Of a stretch of 43,632 nt of DNA, positions 19,301 through 25,795 are shown one piece after another. Positions within the stretch are counted from its first letter, which is position 1. Each line of letters begins with the position of its first letter. Made by a program: the position numbers and the translations under genes. Source of the DNA: a virus. The stretch spans positions 1 to 43,632 of the IMG/VR virus record IMGVR_UViG_3300047409_000436; one strand, given 5' to 3'. A model generated the notes under the pieces. That model had not been told where the DNA came from, did no database searches, and worked only from the letters and a program-made list of their open reading frames with translations.

Positions 19301-21002
19301 AACAAACGTTGGAGTCATGGGAAATACCTTCGAGGTCCAGGACGCCGGCGGAGTCCAAAAATTCGCCGTTGCGCAAAGCGGCAACCTTGCAATTATTTCA
19401 GGCGTTACCGGCTATAACTGGCCAGGGGCTCACGCCGTGGGGTTTCTGCAAAACAACGGCTCGGGCAATCTCTCATGGGGCTCCGGCGGCTCCGCTCACA
19501 TCATCCAGGAGGACGGGACGGACTTAGCCGCGCAACCGCGGCTCAACTTCCAGGGCGCCGGCGTCACCGCGGCCAACGTGGGTGCAGTAACCAACGTCAA
19601 GGTTGAGACGGCGGGACAATTCCAGGAGGGCGCCGTCTCCGTTGGAACGCAACATTTCGGCGGAGCAAAGTTTTTCCACAATGCAACAACCATCTATGAG
19701 AGTGCGGGCATTCCGCTAGTCCTGCAATATACGGGCGTTGGTTCAACCTCACATATACAAGACTGGTGGATTACGGGGACAACGCCGATTGCCTATATAG
19801 ACGCTCAACCGGTCCTCCGGTTAGGCATACCGGCGGGACGCCAGGGCTATCTCGAGCTCTGCAATAGCTCAACGGCAAACACCGTCCAATTAGGCGTCTC
19901 GAGCGGGCCGCAGTCCATGATAATTAACTTTCCAGGGGCGTGGCCGGTCAATAATCAATATTTGCAAGTAGCCTCAACCGGAGGCGGCGTGGTCAATCTG
20001 CAATGGCAGACAATCACGCCAGGAGGCGGCGCCGGCTCCGGCACAAACAACACTCTGGCGCGCTGGACTACAACCGCGGGCGTCTTGCAGGACTCCGGCA
20101 TAGCTGACACCGTTGCGTCCGGCGCGGGCTCCGCCGGCTTTGGGATTATCATAAACCGCGATTTCCTATACGGCCGCTTGGACGGAACGCTCAACCTCGG
20201 GGACACTACAACACGCATCGGCGGCGTTTTTGTGAAGAATAATTTCTGGATGTGGGCCGGAGCCAATGCCGGCAACTCCGCCTCAAGTCCTACAACCATG
20301 GGGTTTTTGAGCGGAGGCGCGTCAACGTATTCGCGGATACTTGTGTCAGGCAATGAAAATTGTATCCAGGGCTCACCGCAAAACGGGCGCATGACGCTAG
20401 CGGCTTATCACGCTATTGAGCTCCGCGGCTCGAGGCGTCAAACCTCAGCGCCTAGCGTTTCAACAACGGTTGGAGACGGCTATGGCGTTTTGGTTTTCCA
20501 GGATATTTTCGATTTTGTCCCGTTCATGGTTGATACGCAATTTAACGCCGCAAGTGATTTGACGCGTTGGCAAAACAACGGCGCGTTGCAGGCGGCTATA
20601 GGGCCGGCCGGCTCGCTCCGCTGCGGAGGCATCGGCGGCCGCGTGGTGCAAGTCAATCCAGGCGGAGGCGCAACGCTCAATCTAAATCAGGCGCCTTACC
20701 TCGACGCTCACTTCCTCATTTTTGAAATGGTCAATGGCTCATTCAGCGTCATAATGCCTCCGCTAAGTGCGCTCATAGACGGGCGGGAATATTACTTTCT
20801 TATGAAGTCCAAAACAGCCGGCGGGATTTTAGGCGTCAAGACTCAGGGCTCACCGGTCCAAAATCAAATCAATGAGTTTGCCATGACGTCCGGCTCCGTT
20901 TGGAATTTGAACAATAGCGATCAGAGTCAAAGGTTTACGCTTTGGGTCGCGGACTACGTTAACAACAATTGGCGGCTGGTTGAGTTTGGACTATCGCCAT
21001 AA
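13347..21002 (+). CDS. Giant tail-tip protein: gpL-like Fe-S module fused to beta-helix and fibre repeats
   Basis: A 2,551-residue protein. Residues 1-50 are a tail-tip start; about 60-210 look like an inserted carbohydrate-binding jelly roll (IPNAGFEAP, YIDDVQIVP). Residues 215-375 match the C-terminal part of gpL/BR0599-type tail proteins, with Cys335, Cys345, Cys354 and Cys364 placed to hold an Fe-S cluster, then FGGFPY. About 580-930 resemble a pectate-lyase-type beta-helix (MPPGYYRLTNSIVV), suggesting polysaccharide binding or cleavage. Three related fibre modules start near 1492, 1670 and 2051. The fusion would anchor receptor-binding parts directly in the tail tip. No catalytic residues were verified. 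Confidence 0.75.
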   Translation: MPRELPTGLVALLKSGFAETHSTLAITLIGAGRSINQTIYLATAAEGGQNAPPVTAPPPAPLTIPNAGFEAPILAPPGYAFNPAGASWTLAGSSGLIQGGLFGAAAAPEGGQVAFLQEASGVISQVLTGFIAGVNYDVKFKACQQFVDHTEDFDVYMDAILIGNAKPAGVAFQQFSFPFASGQTSYTLKFQGKNTAAYAGNTAYIDDVQIVPSSGGISRPPGGRGVEYLPRLRSTGPVAMSLTRSADRVDVVVENIDRLTGNQLVAVQDVLYGSFAEFGRLWRDLRNPANVYQVTLLTGQVVAARASETEVQLTLMSDIYSSGAIAGQIIYGRSCPWTFKDAATCAYAGPLATCNKLLDSPDGCAGRSNEFHFGGFPYIKSVDTISGASALQQNVQYQTIIQPAALTAAELEAGARATTAIIQRHNLLLQGFTVTDDAVNDATKIVAGGVGGANYQTLKENDGYSYVRTLPPQPTLNFLNSFKLKDDPGNLETDITTYGVPTGQLNVRTDFSASGSIDVSTVVTFNIGGIVTLADVLNLQPGMGILVEGAGFGGADFLGTVGAVSADGKTYVLTTGFTQAPPAGARVQADDTVAVQAWITAHGDLAMPPGYYRLTNSIVVPSTSEGFSVIVHGSGWDLSVFAFQHGGDGFIPTAPDRKIDSLVFKDLSVATGTKWDNTGLLDANNHGFGLRMTAPTLTGIYNDCVLERCRVIGWGRFGLLSDNAEVCWITQCIFRENKHGHVALLAPDQIEAPKQPNANTLTSCTFDQAFGGGDATRTGTGAMTAARAEPPPLTQAEIDAARTLTLSGISLTAADRGRLVIVQGVGTNVSNLYSFIDVVLSSSSCRLGHDCRSSSGSAPVTVFSSSVASIFLNRAHDTVIDGATIQGNFTNALTGVDCNAIRADGCANLRIVGVHEEDAGGVGGAAVRLENCQSVTIENWGGTSAGPPAFTNAHGADFQLINTHGVRVSQCYFNDRPQFVMDGNSDAEIDNSLVTGHNNLWQGDGSWERLKIGSGVRTYQAADARTNQTAGNEYMYDGLLAREVLLNSRFIDAPAPSTTSWTTAQPTWWSLVYGSPERFDSYLRVNATAEAAGGGQKIFSQTVAVPDSIPAGSWILGVDWYIESDAHVTATGAYVEVRLKPSTGVEETLQWSSRAYTYITGVWNVGQVKAWLGTGTGRTIEVQINVTPGPSNPIIRLTNFRLTRGKHSFGAWARPVTDFGGKMRAPLEFEPIAIPPAAGGYPPPPAGSPVLSIVNIAGVLNQGKNGAYTPLGTTGTGGPISGPPNYYAIFNAAGNNLDYASIRQDAPGIVHILNVPLWIDRQRALISDYTSSGLKATIAICDYDDVVYFGPDFNAAGAQTGTNVVIRAAHGDVSSLQISGAGRRMTFNSDLALTGVTPPLPTFFVGISDLSLDGLRIQQTVAGLYVGYMLSCFFSGTATDALFAVDQKGGLARLNNLSYLQWPINHGPGGATVLTNNGSGTLTWAPASGGGHVIQDEGVPLTAQAALNFTGAGVTASNVGAATNVKVETAGVAQEGAVSISPQHFSGAKFFHNGVTVYLDSAGSAVALVVQSTNGTVGAHIQDWWGGGGTAIASINDQPILRLGIPAGRAGFVELCNDTGSGTIQLAGGQGQAVSYTLKFPAAAPVVGSTLQVLNAGGQLVWSAAGASGHVIYEETTPLAQRANLKFQGSGVTATDNGTDTVITLNPATATLEGIVSSIGQTFGGRKTFNAGATMLGLASTVPVLTVALAVGASPTGRLQEWQDANGQVLGYVDQTPAFHLGAQGFTTGMLELASASSANFTTLRAATFPAASLIYVLPVVNPAPGQVLGVDTVVGSVVNTKWQTSGGAGNVTVTAPQGTERYVPRWSGTGTATTTTLVDSAIWDRTATGGTLEIACNQLLFHRMDGTDLQDFYQRAGSGAGAIWRVDRRTGSYPPNGMADALNTIELQLHFEPTSGGGPGDHPFFLAGDKHSWFQCGLRVRPHSTNVGVMGNTFEVQDAGGVQKFAVAQSGNLAIISGVTGYNWPGAHAVGFLQNNGSGNLSWGSGGSAHIIQEDGTDLAAQPRLNFQGAGVTAANVGAVTNVKVETAGQFQEGAVSVGTQHFGGAKFFHNATTIYESAGIPLVLQYTGVGSTSHIQDWWITGTTPIAYIDAQPVLRLGIPAGRQGYLELCNSSTANTVQLGVSSGPQSMIINFPGAWPVNNQYLQVASTGGGVVNLQWQTITPGGGAGSGTNNTLARWTTTAGVLQDSGIADTVASGAGSAGFGIIINRDFLYGRLDGTLNLGDTTTRIGGVFVKNNFWMWAGANAGNSASSPTTMGFLSGGASTYSRILVSGNENCIQGSPQNGRMTLAAYHAIELRGSRRQTSAPSVSTTVGDGYGVLVFQDIFDFVPFMVDTQFNAASDLTRWQNNGALQAAIGPAGSLRCGGIGGRVVQVNPGGGATLNLNQAPYLDAHFLIFEMVNGSFSVIMPPLSALIDGREYYFLMKSKTAGGILGVKTQGSPVQNQINEFAMTSGSVWNLNNSDQSQRFTLWVADYVNNNWRLVEFGLSP
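17820..19700 (+). repeat. Three related modules inside the giant tail-tip gene
   Basis: Modules begin at 17820, 18354 and 19497. Their proteins open with HVIQDEGVPL, HVIYEETTPL and HIIQEDGTDL, continue with LNFTGAGVTA, LKFQGSGVTA and LNFQGAGVTA, and end with an FSGAKFFHN, FGGRKTFNA or FGGAKFFHN motif. The first and third are closest at DNA level, including VGA-TNVKVETAG. Each module is followed by a variable tip segment, so this is a receptor-binding fibre built by duplication of a conserved joint and exchange of tips. Confidence 0.7.
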
Positions 21003-21020
21003 AACCGGAGGACAACGCTT

Positions 21021-21386
21021 ATGCCTACGCTCGAGTTTAAGACAATCCCGTTTGCAGACGGACAGGGCGCAATTAACTATAAAGAAGTCATACGCCTCGC
21101 CGTCAAGAATCCGGAGCCGCAAAACGGACCGGACGGCCGGCCAATTCCAGGCTCATTTGACTTCGACCAGCTTTTCTATGCGCTCAAGCTAATTGACAAG
21201 ATTGACGCCGCAAACGGCCGCCTTGAGCTCACCGAGGAGGAGTCCAAGTATTTAGTAGGGCGCGTCAAGAAAATGGGCTGGATGCAGGCGGACCGCGCTA
21301 TAGGTGAGTTTTTACGGGACGTTGCCGCGCTTGATCCGGCCGCGCAACTTCCGGACTTTGCAAGCGATAGTGATAAGGTGCAATGA
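21021..21386 (+). CDS. Hypothetical tail-tip cluster protein
   Basis: A 121-residue, acidic, helical protein between the giant tail-tip gene and the hub gene. It has CGGAGG upstream, and its stop overlaps the hub start (ATGA). It contains a KYLVGRVKKMGWMQADRAIGEF helix region (positions 75-97). The family is not recognised; a small assembly factor for the tail tip is possible. Confidence 0.5.
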   Translation: MPTLEFKTIPFADGQGAINYKEVIRLAVKNPEPQNGPDGRPIPGSFDFDQLFYALKLIDKIDAANGRLELTEEESKYLVGRVKKMGWMQADRAIGEFLRDVAALDPAAQLPDFASDSDKVQ

Positions 21387-22741
21387 CACGGCCGCTCAAT
21401 ATTCAACCGTTCCTCGAGGATAACCCATGGGGCGATCCTACGGGCCGCGATCCAACGGATCCAGGGGCGGGCGGCGGCTCACCTACGTCACCGCTCAACA
21501 ACGTCATAAATGATTTACAAACGGACGAGGGCGCCGTCAAACCGCTTGCATACGGGCGCCATATTGTTGCCGGCCAGCTTATTTTGCATGACTACTCAGC
21601 GGGGCCGCCGGCCGCCTCAACCGTCCTGGTAGCGTTAGGCGTTGGAGAATGGGACAGCGTCGAAAAACTTTGGTATGCCGGCGATGAGGTTGCGCCGGCC
21701 GCTTATCACTTTCACCCAGGGACTCAGAGCTCCGGCGTTGCGGATCCGGTCCAGGGCATAGACTCTTTTTTCCCCACCGGCTTGACCTATTCAGAAACGG
21801 CATACATTGCCGTCCAAGTCCCCGAGCCGTTTGTCTCTGAGGACAGGCCGGATAAACTCCGCGGCTTATACAAGACGCTCAAGGTTGCGGACTATGACGC
21901 AAACGGAAATCAGACCGGCTACGGATTCAGCGCAAATCCGGCGCGCGTTGCCGCGGACTTGATACTCAAGCGGGGCAAACGGCCGGCAAGCCGTATTCAT
22001 TGGGGATCATGGACGCTTTTCCGGAACTATTGCGATGAGCTCATACCGTGGGAGGACGGGACAAAAGACGAGGGCGGCACAAGTGTTATCCGCTCAATCA
22101 AGCGGTTTGAGTGTCACATTGTATTCAGTCAGGCTACGGACCTGGCGTCGGCGCTCGAGTCCGCACTCGGGACCGCCGGCGCATTTTGGCAGGACGACGG
22201 CCGTCAAATCCGCTTTTTACTTCCGCGCAACGGCGCCGTTATCCATGCCTTTACGGAGTCCAATATTGTTGAGGGCTCATTCTCTTTTTATCAGCGGGAC
22301 ATAAGGGAACGGCCAAACCGCTTGCAAGCAAAATTCCGCAACACGGACGATCCGTTTTTGATTGAGACAACGGTTGAGACAAAGCGGGAGGCGTTGCAGG
22401 ACAAAGTGGGCGTTGTCGATCCAGGCGTCCGCAACTTTGGAAGTATGACGGTTGCCCAGGCTCAGCGGCTACTTGAGAGACAAATGAGGCTCGAGGCGGA
22501 CTATGCAATCTTTGCGGAGCTCCGCGGGCAAGGGGACTCACTCCACGTCTTGCCTGGGGATTACGTCACCGTCACGCATACCGTTCCGCTATGGGCCGGA
22601 GTCCGTTGTCTTGTCATAGACGCCGTTGACGAGTCCGCGGAGCAATATGCGGATGAGCGGAGTTTTCTATTACAACGCGTTGACAACCAGGTCTATTCAG
22701 ACACGGACCAAAAACCGATTCAACCGGCTATTGCACCATGA
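21383..22741 (+). CDS. Tail-tip hub protein (gpJ/TipJ-like)
   Basis: A 452-residue protein. The opening part has a Gly/Pro loop (DPTDPGAGGGSPTSP) and a KPLAYGRHIVAGQLILH strand pair, as in the N-terminal part of phage hub proteins. The middle and C-terminal parts show hub-type motifs: GAFWQDDGRQIRFLLPR, RDIRERPNRLQAKFRN and DSLHVLPGDYVTVTH. It would form the end of the tail tube with the gpL-like protein. It is shorter than lambda gpJ because the fibre part is carried by the 13347 gene instead. The next small gene overlaps its stop by four bases. Confidence 0.7.
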   Translation: MTRPLNIQPFLEDNPWGDPTGRDPTDPGAGGGSPTSPLNNVINDLQTDEGAVKPLAYGRHIVAGQLILHDYSAGPPAASTVLVALGVGEWDSVEKLWYAGDEVAPAAYHFHPGTQSSGVADPVQGIDSFFPTGLTYSETAYIAVQVPEPFVSEDRPDKLRGLYKTLKVADYDANGNQTGYGFSANPARVAADLILKRGKRPASRIHWGSWTLFRNYCDELIPWEDGTKDEGGTSVIRSIKRFECHIVFSQATDLASALESALGTAGAFWQDDGRQIRFLLPRNGAVIHAFTESNIVEGSFSFYQRDIRERPNRLQAKFRNTDDPFLIETTVETKREALQDKVGVVDPGVRNFGSMTVAQAQRLLERQMRLEADYAIFAELRGQGDSLHVLPGDYVTVTHTVPLWAGVRCLVIDAVDESAEQYADERSFLLQRVDNQVYSDTDQKPIQPAIAP

Positions 22742-22881
22742 TTTGTCCGCATTGCAAAAAGACGAAACTTGTCGGGCAAGGGCGCTATTTTGGATGCTGT
22801 GCTAAGTGCGCCAAAAGGCTATTTGGCGGCGTCATGGTAATTCGACCGCCAAGCATCGGAGTCGGACAGAAAACACCATGA
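22738..22881 (+). CDS. 47-residue zinc-ribbon miniprotein
   Basis: A short ORF that overlaps the hub gene stop (ATGA) and whose own stop overlaps the next start (ATGA), the same coupling on both sides. It begins MICPHCKKTKLVGQGRYFGC and continues CAKC, giving two CxxC-type pairs that would bind zinc. Short Cys-rich ORFs at this place in tail-tip operons may be assembly factors, but no family is known to me. Confidence 0.6.
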   Translation: MICPHCKKTKLVGQGRYFGCCAKCAKRLFGGVMVIRPPSIGVGQKTP

Positions 22882-24383
22882 GTACACTAACGCTTTCACC
22901 GCCATCGGCAATCATGGTTCCGGAGGGTTTCCAGGAATTTACGCTTGTTGCGGATCCTCCGCCGGCTATGTGGACGTCCGTTGCAAACGCCGTTGTCCAG
23001 TCAAACCTGGCAATCAAGCCGGCAAACCTTGCCGCAACCATGTCCGCTTACGGCGTGCACCGGCTCCGCCAGGGGACGGGGACCGTTACGTTTCAATTTG
23101 ACTCCGCCATGTTTCCGGCGTCCGGCGGCGTGTTTGGCGCAAACCTACAGGACGCGGACTCGGCATTGTTTGCCGGCTGGGAATACAACCGGAGCACAAA
23201 CTCACTCAGGGTTTACAACCAGACCAATTCAAACTTGCATACCTTTCCTGTGATCCTCGGGACAGGGGACACCGTAACAATTGAGATTGCCGGCTCAATC
23301 TGGCGCGTCTCATACTCGAGCTCGAGCGGGACCGATAGCACGTCATTCACACCGTCCTCCGGCATTAAGTATCCGTGTTTTTACGGCGTGGCAATGTCCG
23401 CAACTATGACGGCCGGCTCATACTTTCCAATCCCGACGTTGTTTGGACAATGGACAATGTTAGCGGATCCGTTTTGGACTATTTCAGGCGGGACAGTCAC
23501 GCCGGAGTCAGGCGTTGCGCGCGCGCAATATTACGCCGGCGTCTCAAACGTTGGCCTAGCTCCTGGGCTGTATCAAATAGCCGCAACTTATGCGGACTCT
23601 GTTTTCCAAAAGGCAATCGGAAACATAACCGTCCAGGCGTTGCAAATCCTGGGGCCGGCCGCCGTTGCGCTCAATCCTGGACAAGTAATTGACTTCAACA
23701 CAAATTATAAACTTGTCTCATGGTCCGCCGTGGGCGGCGGTTCGATTACTCAGGACGGACTCTATACCGCTCCAACAACGCCAGGCTCGTACACCGTCCG
23801 CGCAACCTACGGAGCTCAAAACGCAAACGTCACCGTTACCATCGCGGCAACAATCACGCCGCAACTTACCGGAGCGTTTCCAGGGCAAGTGGTCCAATTC
23901 TCAACCAACATGCCGTCGCCGGTCTGGACGTCAACGTGCGGGACTATGACGGCCGGCGGACTCTGGACGGCGCCGTCAACGCTTGGCGGCTCATGCGTTA
24001 TCACCATGACGTCCGGCTCAACCGTAGTCACGCTAACCGTTCCTATCCTGGATTTCTTCCCTTACGATCCGTCGGTTGCCTTTACGGACGATGTTACCAA
24101 AACCGTTTTGATGAGCATGGCGGAGGACGGTAGCAGAACGGCAAGAGTCAAAAATCAATATAATAAAAGCCGGCGCAAGTACGAGCTCACATTCCGCAAC
24201 CGTGATCCGCAAGAGTACCTGGCCGCCGAAGGTTTCTGGCGCAGTCACCATCCGGACAAAACTTTCATATTCAGAGACGCTATCTTAGGACTTGACGTTG
24301 AGGTCTATTTTGATTCGGATTTCCGTTGCGAACCCCAGGCGGGCTGTCCAATAGATTACAGTTTCCGCTTGATAGAAAGGTGA
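22878..24383 (+). CDS. Ig-decorated tail-tip protein with gpM-like C-terminal domain
   Basis: A 501-residue protein from the ATG coupled to the zinc-ribbon gene; an upstream in-frame alternative start at 22806 is less likely. Residues 1-190 look like a jelly-roll or lectin-like beta sandwich. About 195-385 hold three Ig-like units, two with the pattern W(T/S)...GG...GLYTAP...TVRA (GLYTAPTTPGSY and GLWTAPSTLGGS). From residue 391 on, the sequence resembles lambda gpM/phage minor tail families: KYELTFRNRDPQEYLAAEGF, KTFIFRD, VEVYFDSDF and a closing YSFRLIER. It thus appears to be a tail-tip ring protein carrying surface-binding domains. Confidence 0.65.
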   Translation: MSTLTLSPPSAIMVPEGFQEFTLVADPPPAMWTSVANAVVQSNLAIKPANLAATMSAYGVHRLRQGTGTVTFQFDSAMFPASGGVFGANLQDADSALFAGWEYNRSTNSLRVYNQTNSNLHTFPVILGTGDTVTIEIAGSIWRVSYSSSSGTDSTSFTPSSGIKYPCFYGVAMSATMTAGSYFPIPTLFGQWTMLADPFWTISGGTVTPESGVARAQYYAGVSNVGLAPGLYQIAATYADSVFQKAIGNITVQALQILGPAAVALNPGQVIDFNTNYKLVSWSAVGGGSITQDGLYTAPTTPGSYTVRATYGAQNANVTVTIAATITPQLTGAFPGQVVQFSTNMPSPVWTSTCGTMTAGGLWTAPSTLGGSCVITMTSGSTVVTLTVPILDFFPYDPSVAFTDDVTKTVLMSMAEDGSRTARVKNQYNKSRRKYELTFRNRDPQEYLAAEGFWRSHHPDKTFIFRDAILGLDVEVYFDSDFRCEPQAGCPIDYSFRLIER

Positions 24384-24386
24384 CTC

Positions 24387-24527
24387 ATGGCTAGATGGGA
24401 CTTGATTTTCATTGTTGCGGCGTTTATCTGTTTCCTCCTGGACGCGCTAAGGGTCCAGGCGCGCTTTAACCTCACCGCGGCCGGCTTGGCTTTGCTCACC
24501 ATCGGGCTCGCTTTTCCCCGCGTCTAA
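24387..24527 (+). CDS. 46-residue membrane miniprotein, two hydrophobic helices
   Basis: A small ORF three bases after the gpM-like gene: MARWDLIFIVAAFICFLLD, then a short basic loop and NLTAAGLALLTIGLAF. Two possible membrane helices in 46 residues are the size and pattern of a small holin-like protein. It is the last rightward gene of the late operon and overlaps, on the other strand, the end of the leftward cluster. There is no sign of an endolysin next to it, so holin function is only a guess. Confidence 0.5.
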   Translation: MARWDLIFIVAAFICFLLDALRVQARFNLTAAGLALLTIGLAFPRV

Positions 24528-24659
24528 CCGCTCGAGGAGCGTTAAGACGGCCGCAAGCAAGCCGGCGATGCGGTTGTCGATTTGCTCAAGCCGGCCGGCT
24601 ATGCGGTCAACGCCGCGCTCTATAGCCTGCGCCGATGTTAGTTCTATTCCGTTTGGCAA
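24447..24659 (-). CDS. Small coiled-coil protein of the leftward cluster
   Basis: A 70-residue ORF whose start overlaps the stop of the preceding leftward gene by 16 bases. It has a helical heptad-like centre (DRIAGRLEQIDNRIAGLLAAVL), similar in style to the coiled coil of its neighbour (RIERRLDKIAERLEAV). It overlaps the rightward 24387-24527 ORF by 81 bases on opposite strands. The position supports it being real; the role is unknown. Confidence 0.45.
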   Translation of the reverse strand: MPNGIELTSAQAIERGVDRIAGRLEQIDNRIAGLLAAVLTLLERLDAGKSEPDGEQSQAGRGEVKARLDP

Positions 24660-25144
24660 GTATCCTCCGGCGGCATGACAAACCTCCGCATGAATGCCTC
24701 AAGGCGGTTGAGGCGCCGCTCGAGGGCCGCCATTGCCTCCGCCAGTTGCCTGATTTCATTATCTCGAGCGGTTAGGGCTCCGGCCGCGGGCGCGGGTGCG
24801 GCGCCGGCCGCCATGTTGCCTATACACTCCGCAACCGCCTCAAGGCGCTCAGCAATCTTGTCAAGCCGGCGCTCTATGCGGGCAACGCCGGCAACGTTGA
24901 ACGGCTCCGGCGCCGGCAGGGGCGCCGCGGGCTCGAGGTTGACCGGATGGCGCATGGCGCGGTTGAGTGCGGCTAAGTCAACCGTCAAATAGCGCCGGCT
25001 GTTTTTGGAGCCATGCGTGGGGCTCAATATGCTTTTGATTTTGCCGGCTTTTTCGAGGGCCGTTAGTTGATGGGCGTCCAGTCCTAAATACCTGGCCGCG
25101 GCCGTCTTGCCTAACGATGCCGGCCGTGTTTCATTTTGTAACAT
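24644..25144 (-). CDS. Predicted DNA-binding protein with N-terminal HTH and coiled coil
   Basis: A 166-residue protein. Residues 11-62 suit a winged or MerR-like helix-turn-helix: KTAAARYLGLDAHQLTALEK, then a basic turn and a RRYLTVDLAALNR strand-helix. Residues 80-155 are Ala/Pro-rich and then coiled coil (ARIERRLDKIAERLEAV and ALERRLNRLEAFMRR), so it likely forms dimers or larger assemblies. The start overlaps the stop of the XRE repressor gene upstream. A second regulator or partition-like DNA-binding protein is possible. Confidence 0.6.
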   Translation of the reverse strand: MLQNETRPASLGKTAAARYLGLDAHQLTALEKAGKIKSILSPTHGSKNSRRYLTVDLAALNRAMRHPVNLEPAAPLPAPEPFNVAGVARIERRLDKIAERLEAVAECIGNMAAGAAPAPAAGALTARDNEIRQLAEAMAALERRLNRLEAFMRRFVMPPEDTCQTE

Positions 25145-25361
25145 GCCTGCTATTCCTCCGTTTTTCGATGCGGGCGTCTAGTATCCGCTCGAGCTCAGCA
25201 AGGGCCAGGAGCAAAAACGGCGGGACGCCGCGTTGACCTAACTCCCACCGGCTCACCGTGTTCAAACTCACGCCTAAATCAGCGGCCAGGGCCGCCTGGT
25301 TGAGCCCATGCCGGCTCCGCCATTGCCTAACCTTATCTCCTGGACTCTCATAAACCTTCAT
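25131..25361 (-). CDS. XRE-family repressor (Cro/CI type)
   Basis: A 76-residue protein, essentially only a DNA-binding domain. It has the classical HTH: VRQWRSRHGLNQAALAADLG, then VSLNTVSRWELGQRGVP, residues 10-47, followed by a C-terminal basic tail. I chose the ATG at 25361 (MKVYES) because a promoter ends just before it; a longer frame to 25400 would run through that promoter. No dimerisation or peptidase domain is present, so RecA-triggered cleavage is not expected. The best candidate to bind the five 17-bp dyads described below. Confidence 0.8.
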   Translation of the reverse strand: MKVYESPGDKVRQWRSRHGLNQAALAADLGVSLNTVSRWELGQRGVPPFLLLALAELERILDARIEKRRNSRHVTK

Positions 25362-25367
25362 TGCCGC

Positions 25368-25397
25368 ACTATATAACGGACCGCGTTTGCCGGTCAA
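25368..25397 (-). promoter_or_regulatory. Leftward promoter of the repressor cluster
   Basis: On the minus strand TTGACC (25397-25392) is followed by TATATA (25375-25370, 16-bp spacer) or TATAGT (25373-25368, 18-bp spacer). The ATG of the repressor is 6 to 8 bases further, so the mRNA would be leaderless, like lambda cI made from PRM. The -35 lies inside operator 25393-25409, so a bound repressor would shut its own promoter or compete for it. Confidence 0.55.
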
Positions 25398-25409
25398 CAA
25401 ACGGTAGAA
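25393..25409. promoter_or_regulatory. Operator copy A (17-bp dyad)
   Basis: Reads gtcaacaaacggtagaa. It fits the palindrome TTCnACnAnTnGTnGAA in its outer TC/GA and inner AC/GT arms, with the first base differing. It overlaps the -35 of the leftward repressor promoter and lies 46 bp upstream of copy B. Confidence 0.6.
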
Positions 25410-25428
25410 AATAAATTTCAGATTTCCC

Positions 25429-25456
25429 TTGACTCCATTTCAACAAATGGTAGAAT
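25429..25456 (+). promoter_or_regulatory. Rightward early promoter 1
   Basis: TTGACT (25429-25434), 16-bp spacer, TAGAAT (25451-25456). Spacer and -10 are nearly the same as those of promoter 2 (26540). Operator B covers the spacer and most of the -10. It would transcribe the small genes from 25498, leaving a leader of about 35 nt before their first ribosome site. Confidence 0.65.
25439..25455. promoter_or_regulatory. Operator copy B (17-bp dyad)
   Basis: Reads ttcaacaaatggtagaa, the best match to the dyad: 12 of 16 non-central bases pair with their reverse complement. It lies across the -10 of early promoter 1, where a bound protein would block polymerase. The same 17 bases recur exactly at 26550. 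Confidence 0.7.
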
Positions 25457-25497
25457 GCGGGGCGTCGGGATTATCCGGCAACTATCCAGGAGGCGGC

Positions 25498-25716
25498 ATG
25501 GTCAAGATTACGGTTGAGGAAATTGAGCGGATGGCGGCGGAGACGGCGGAGGCGGAGATTGACGCGGCGGAGGACTCCGTTGTTTGGAGCTATGACGACT
25601 TTGTTAACAACCGGCAGGGCGCTATCAAGGCGGACGCGGTTAGGCGGGCGCGCGATGCGAAGTTTGCCGCGGTACTCAAGCGGCGCAACAGGCGGGACGC
25701 AATTCATAACAGCTAA
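25498..25716 (+). CDS. Small acidic early protein
   Basis: A 72-residue ORF with CAGGAGG eight bases before the ATG. It is the first gene behind early promoter 1 and so a candidate lambda-Cro or host-takeover position, but it has no HTH: MVKITVEEIERMAAETAEAE is an acidic helix, followed by a mixed charged part ending in a basic KRRNRRDAIHNS. The family is unknown. Confidence 0.6.
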   Translation: MVKITVEEIERMAAETAEAEIDAAEDSVVWSYDDFVNNRQGAIKADAVRRARDAKFAAVLKRRNRRDAIHNS

Positions 25717-25722
25717 ACGGCC

Positions 25723-25759
25723 GCCGGCTCGAGGGTCCGACTAAGAAACTCGAGCCGGC
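25723..25759 (+). other. Strong intergenic stem-loop
   Basis: GCCGGCTCGAG (25723-25733) and CTCGAGCCGGC (25749-25759) form a perfect 11-bp stem with a 15-base loop, just after the 25498-25716 gene. No T-run follows, so it is not a standard intrinsic terminator. It may protect mRNA ends, pause polymerase, or be a protein-binding site. Confidence 0.55.
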
Positions 25760-25795
25760 GCATGGCAGCAAACACCCAAAACCAGGAGTATTTAC

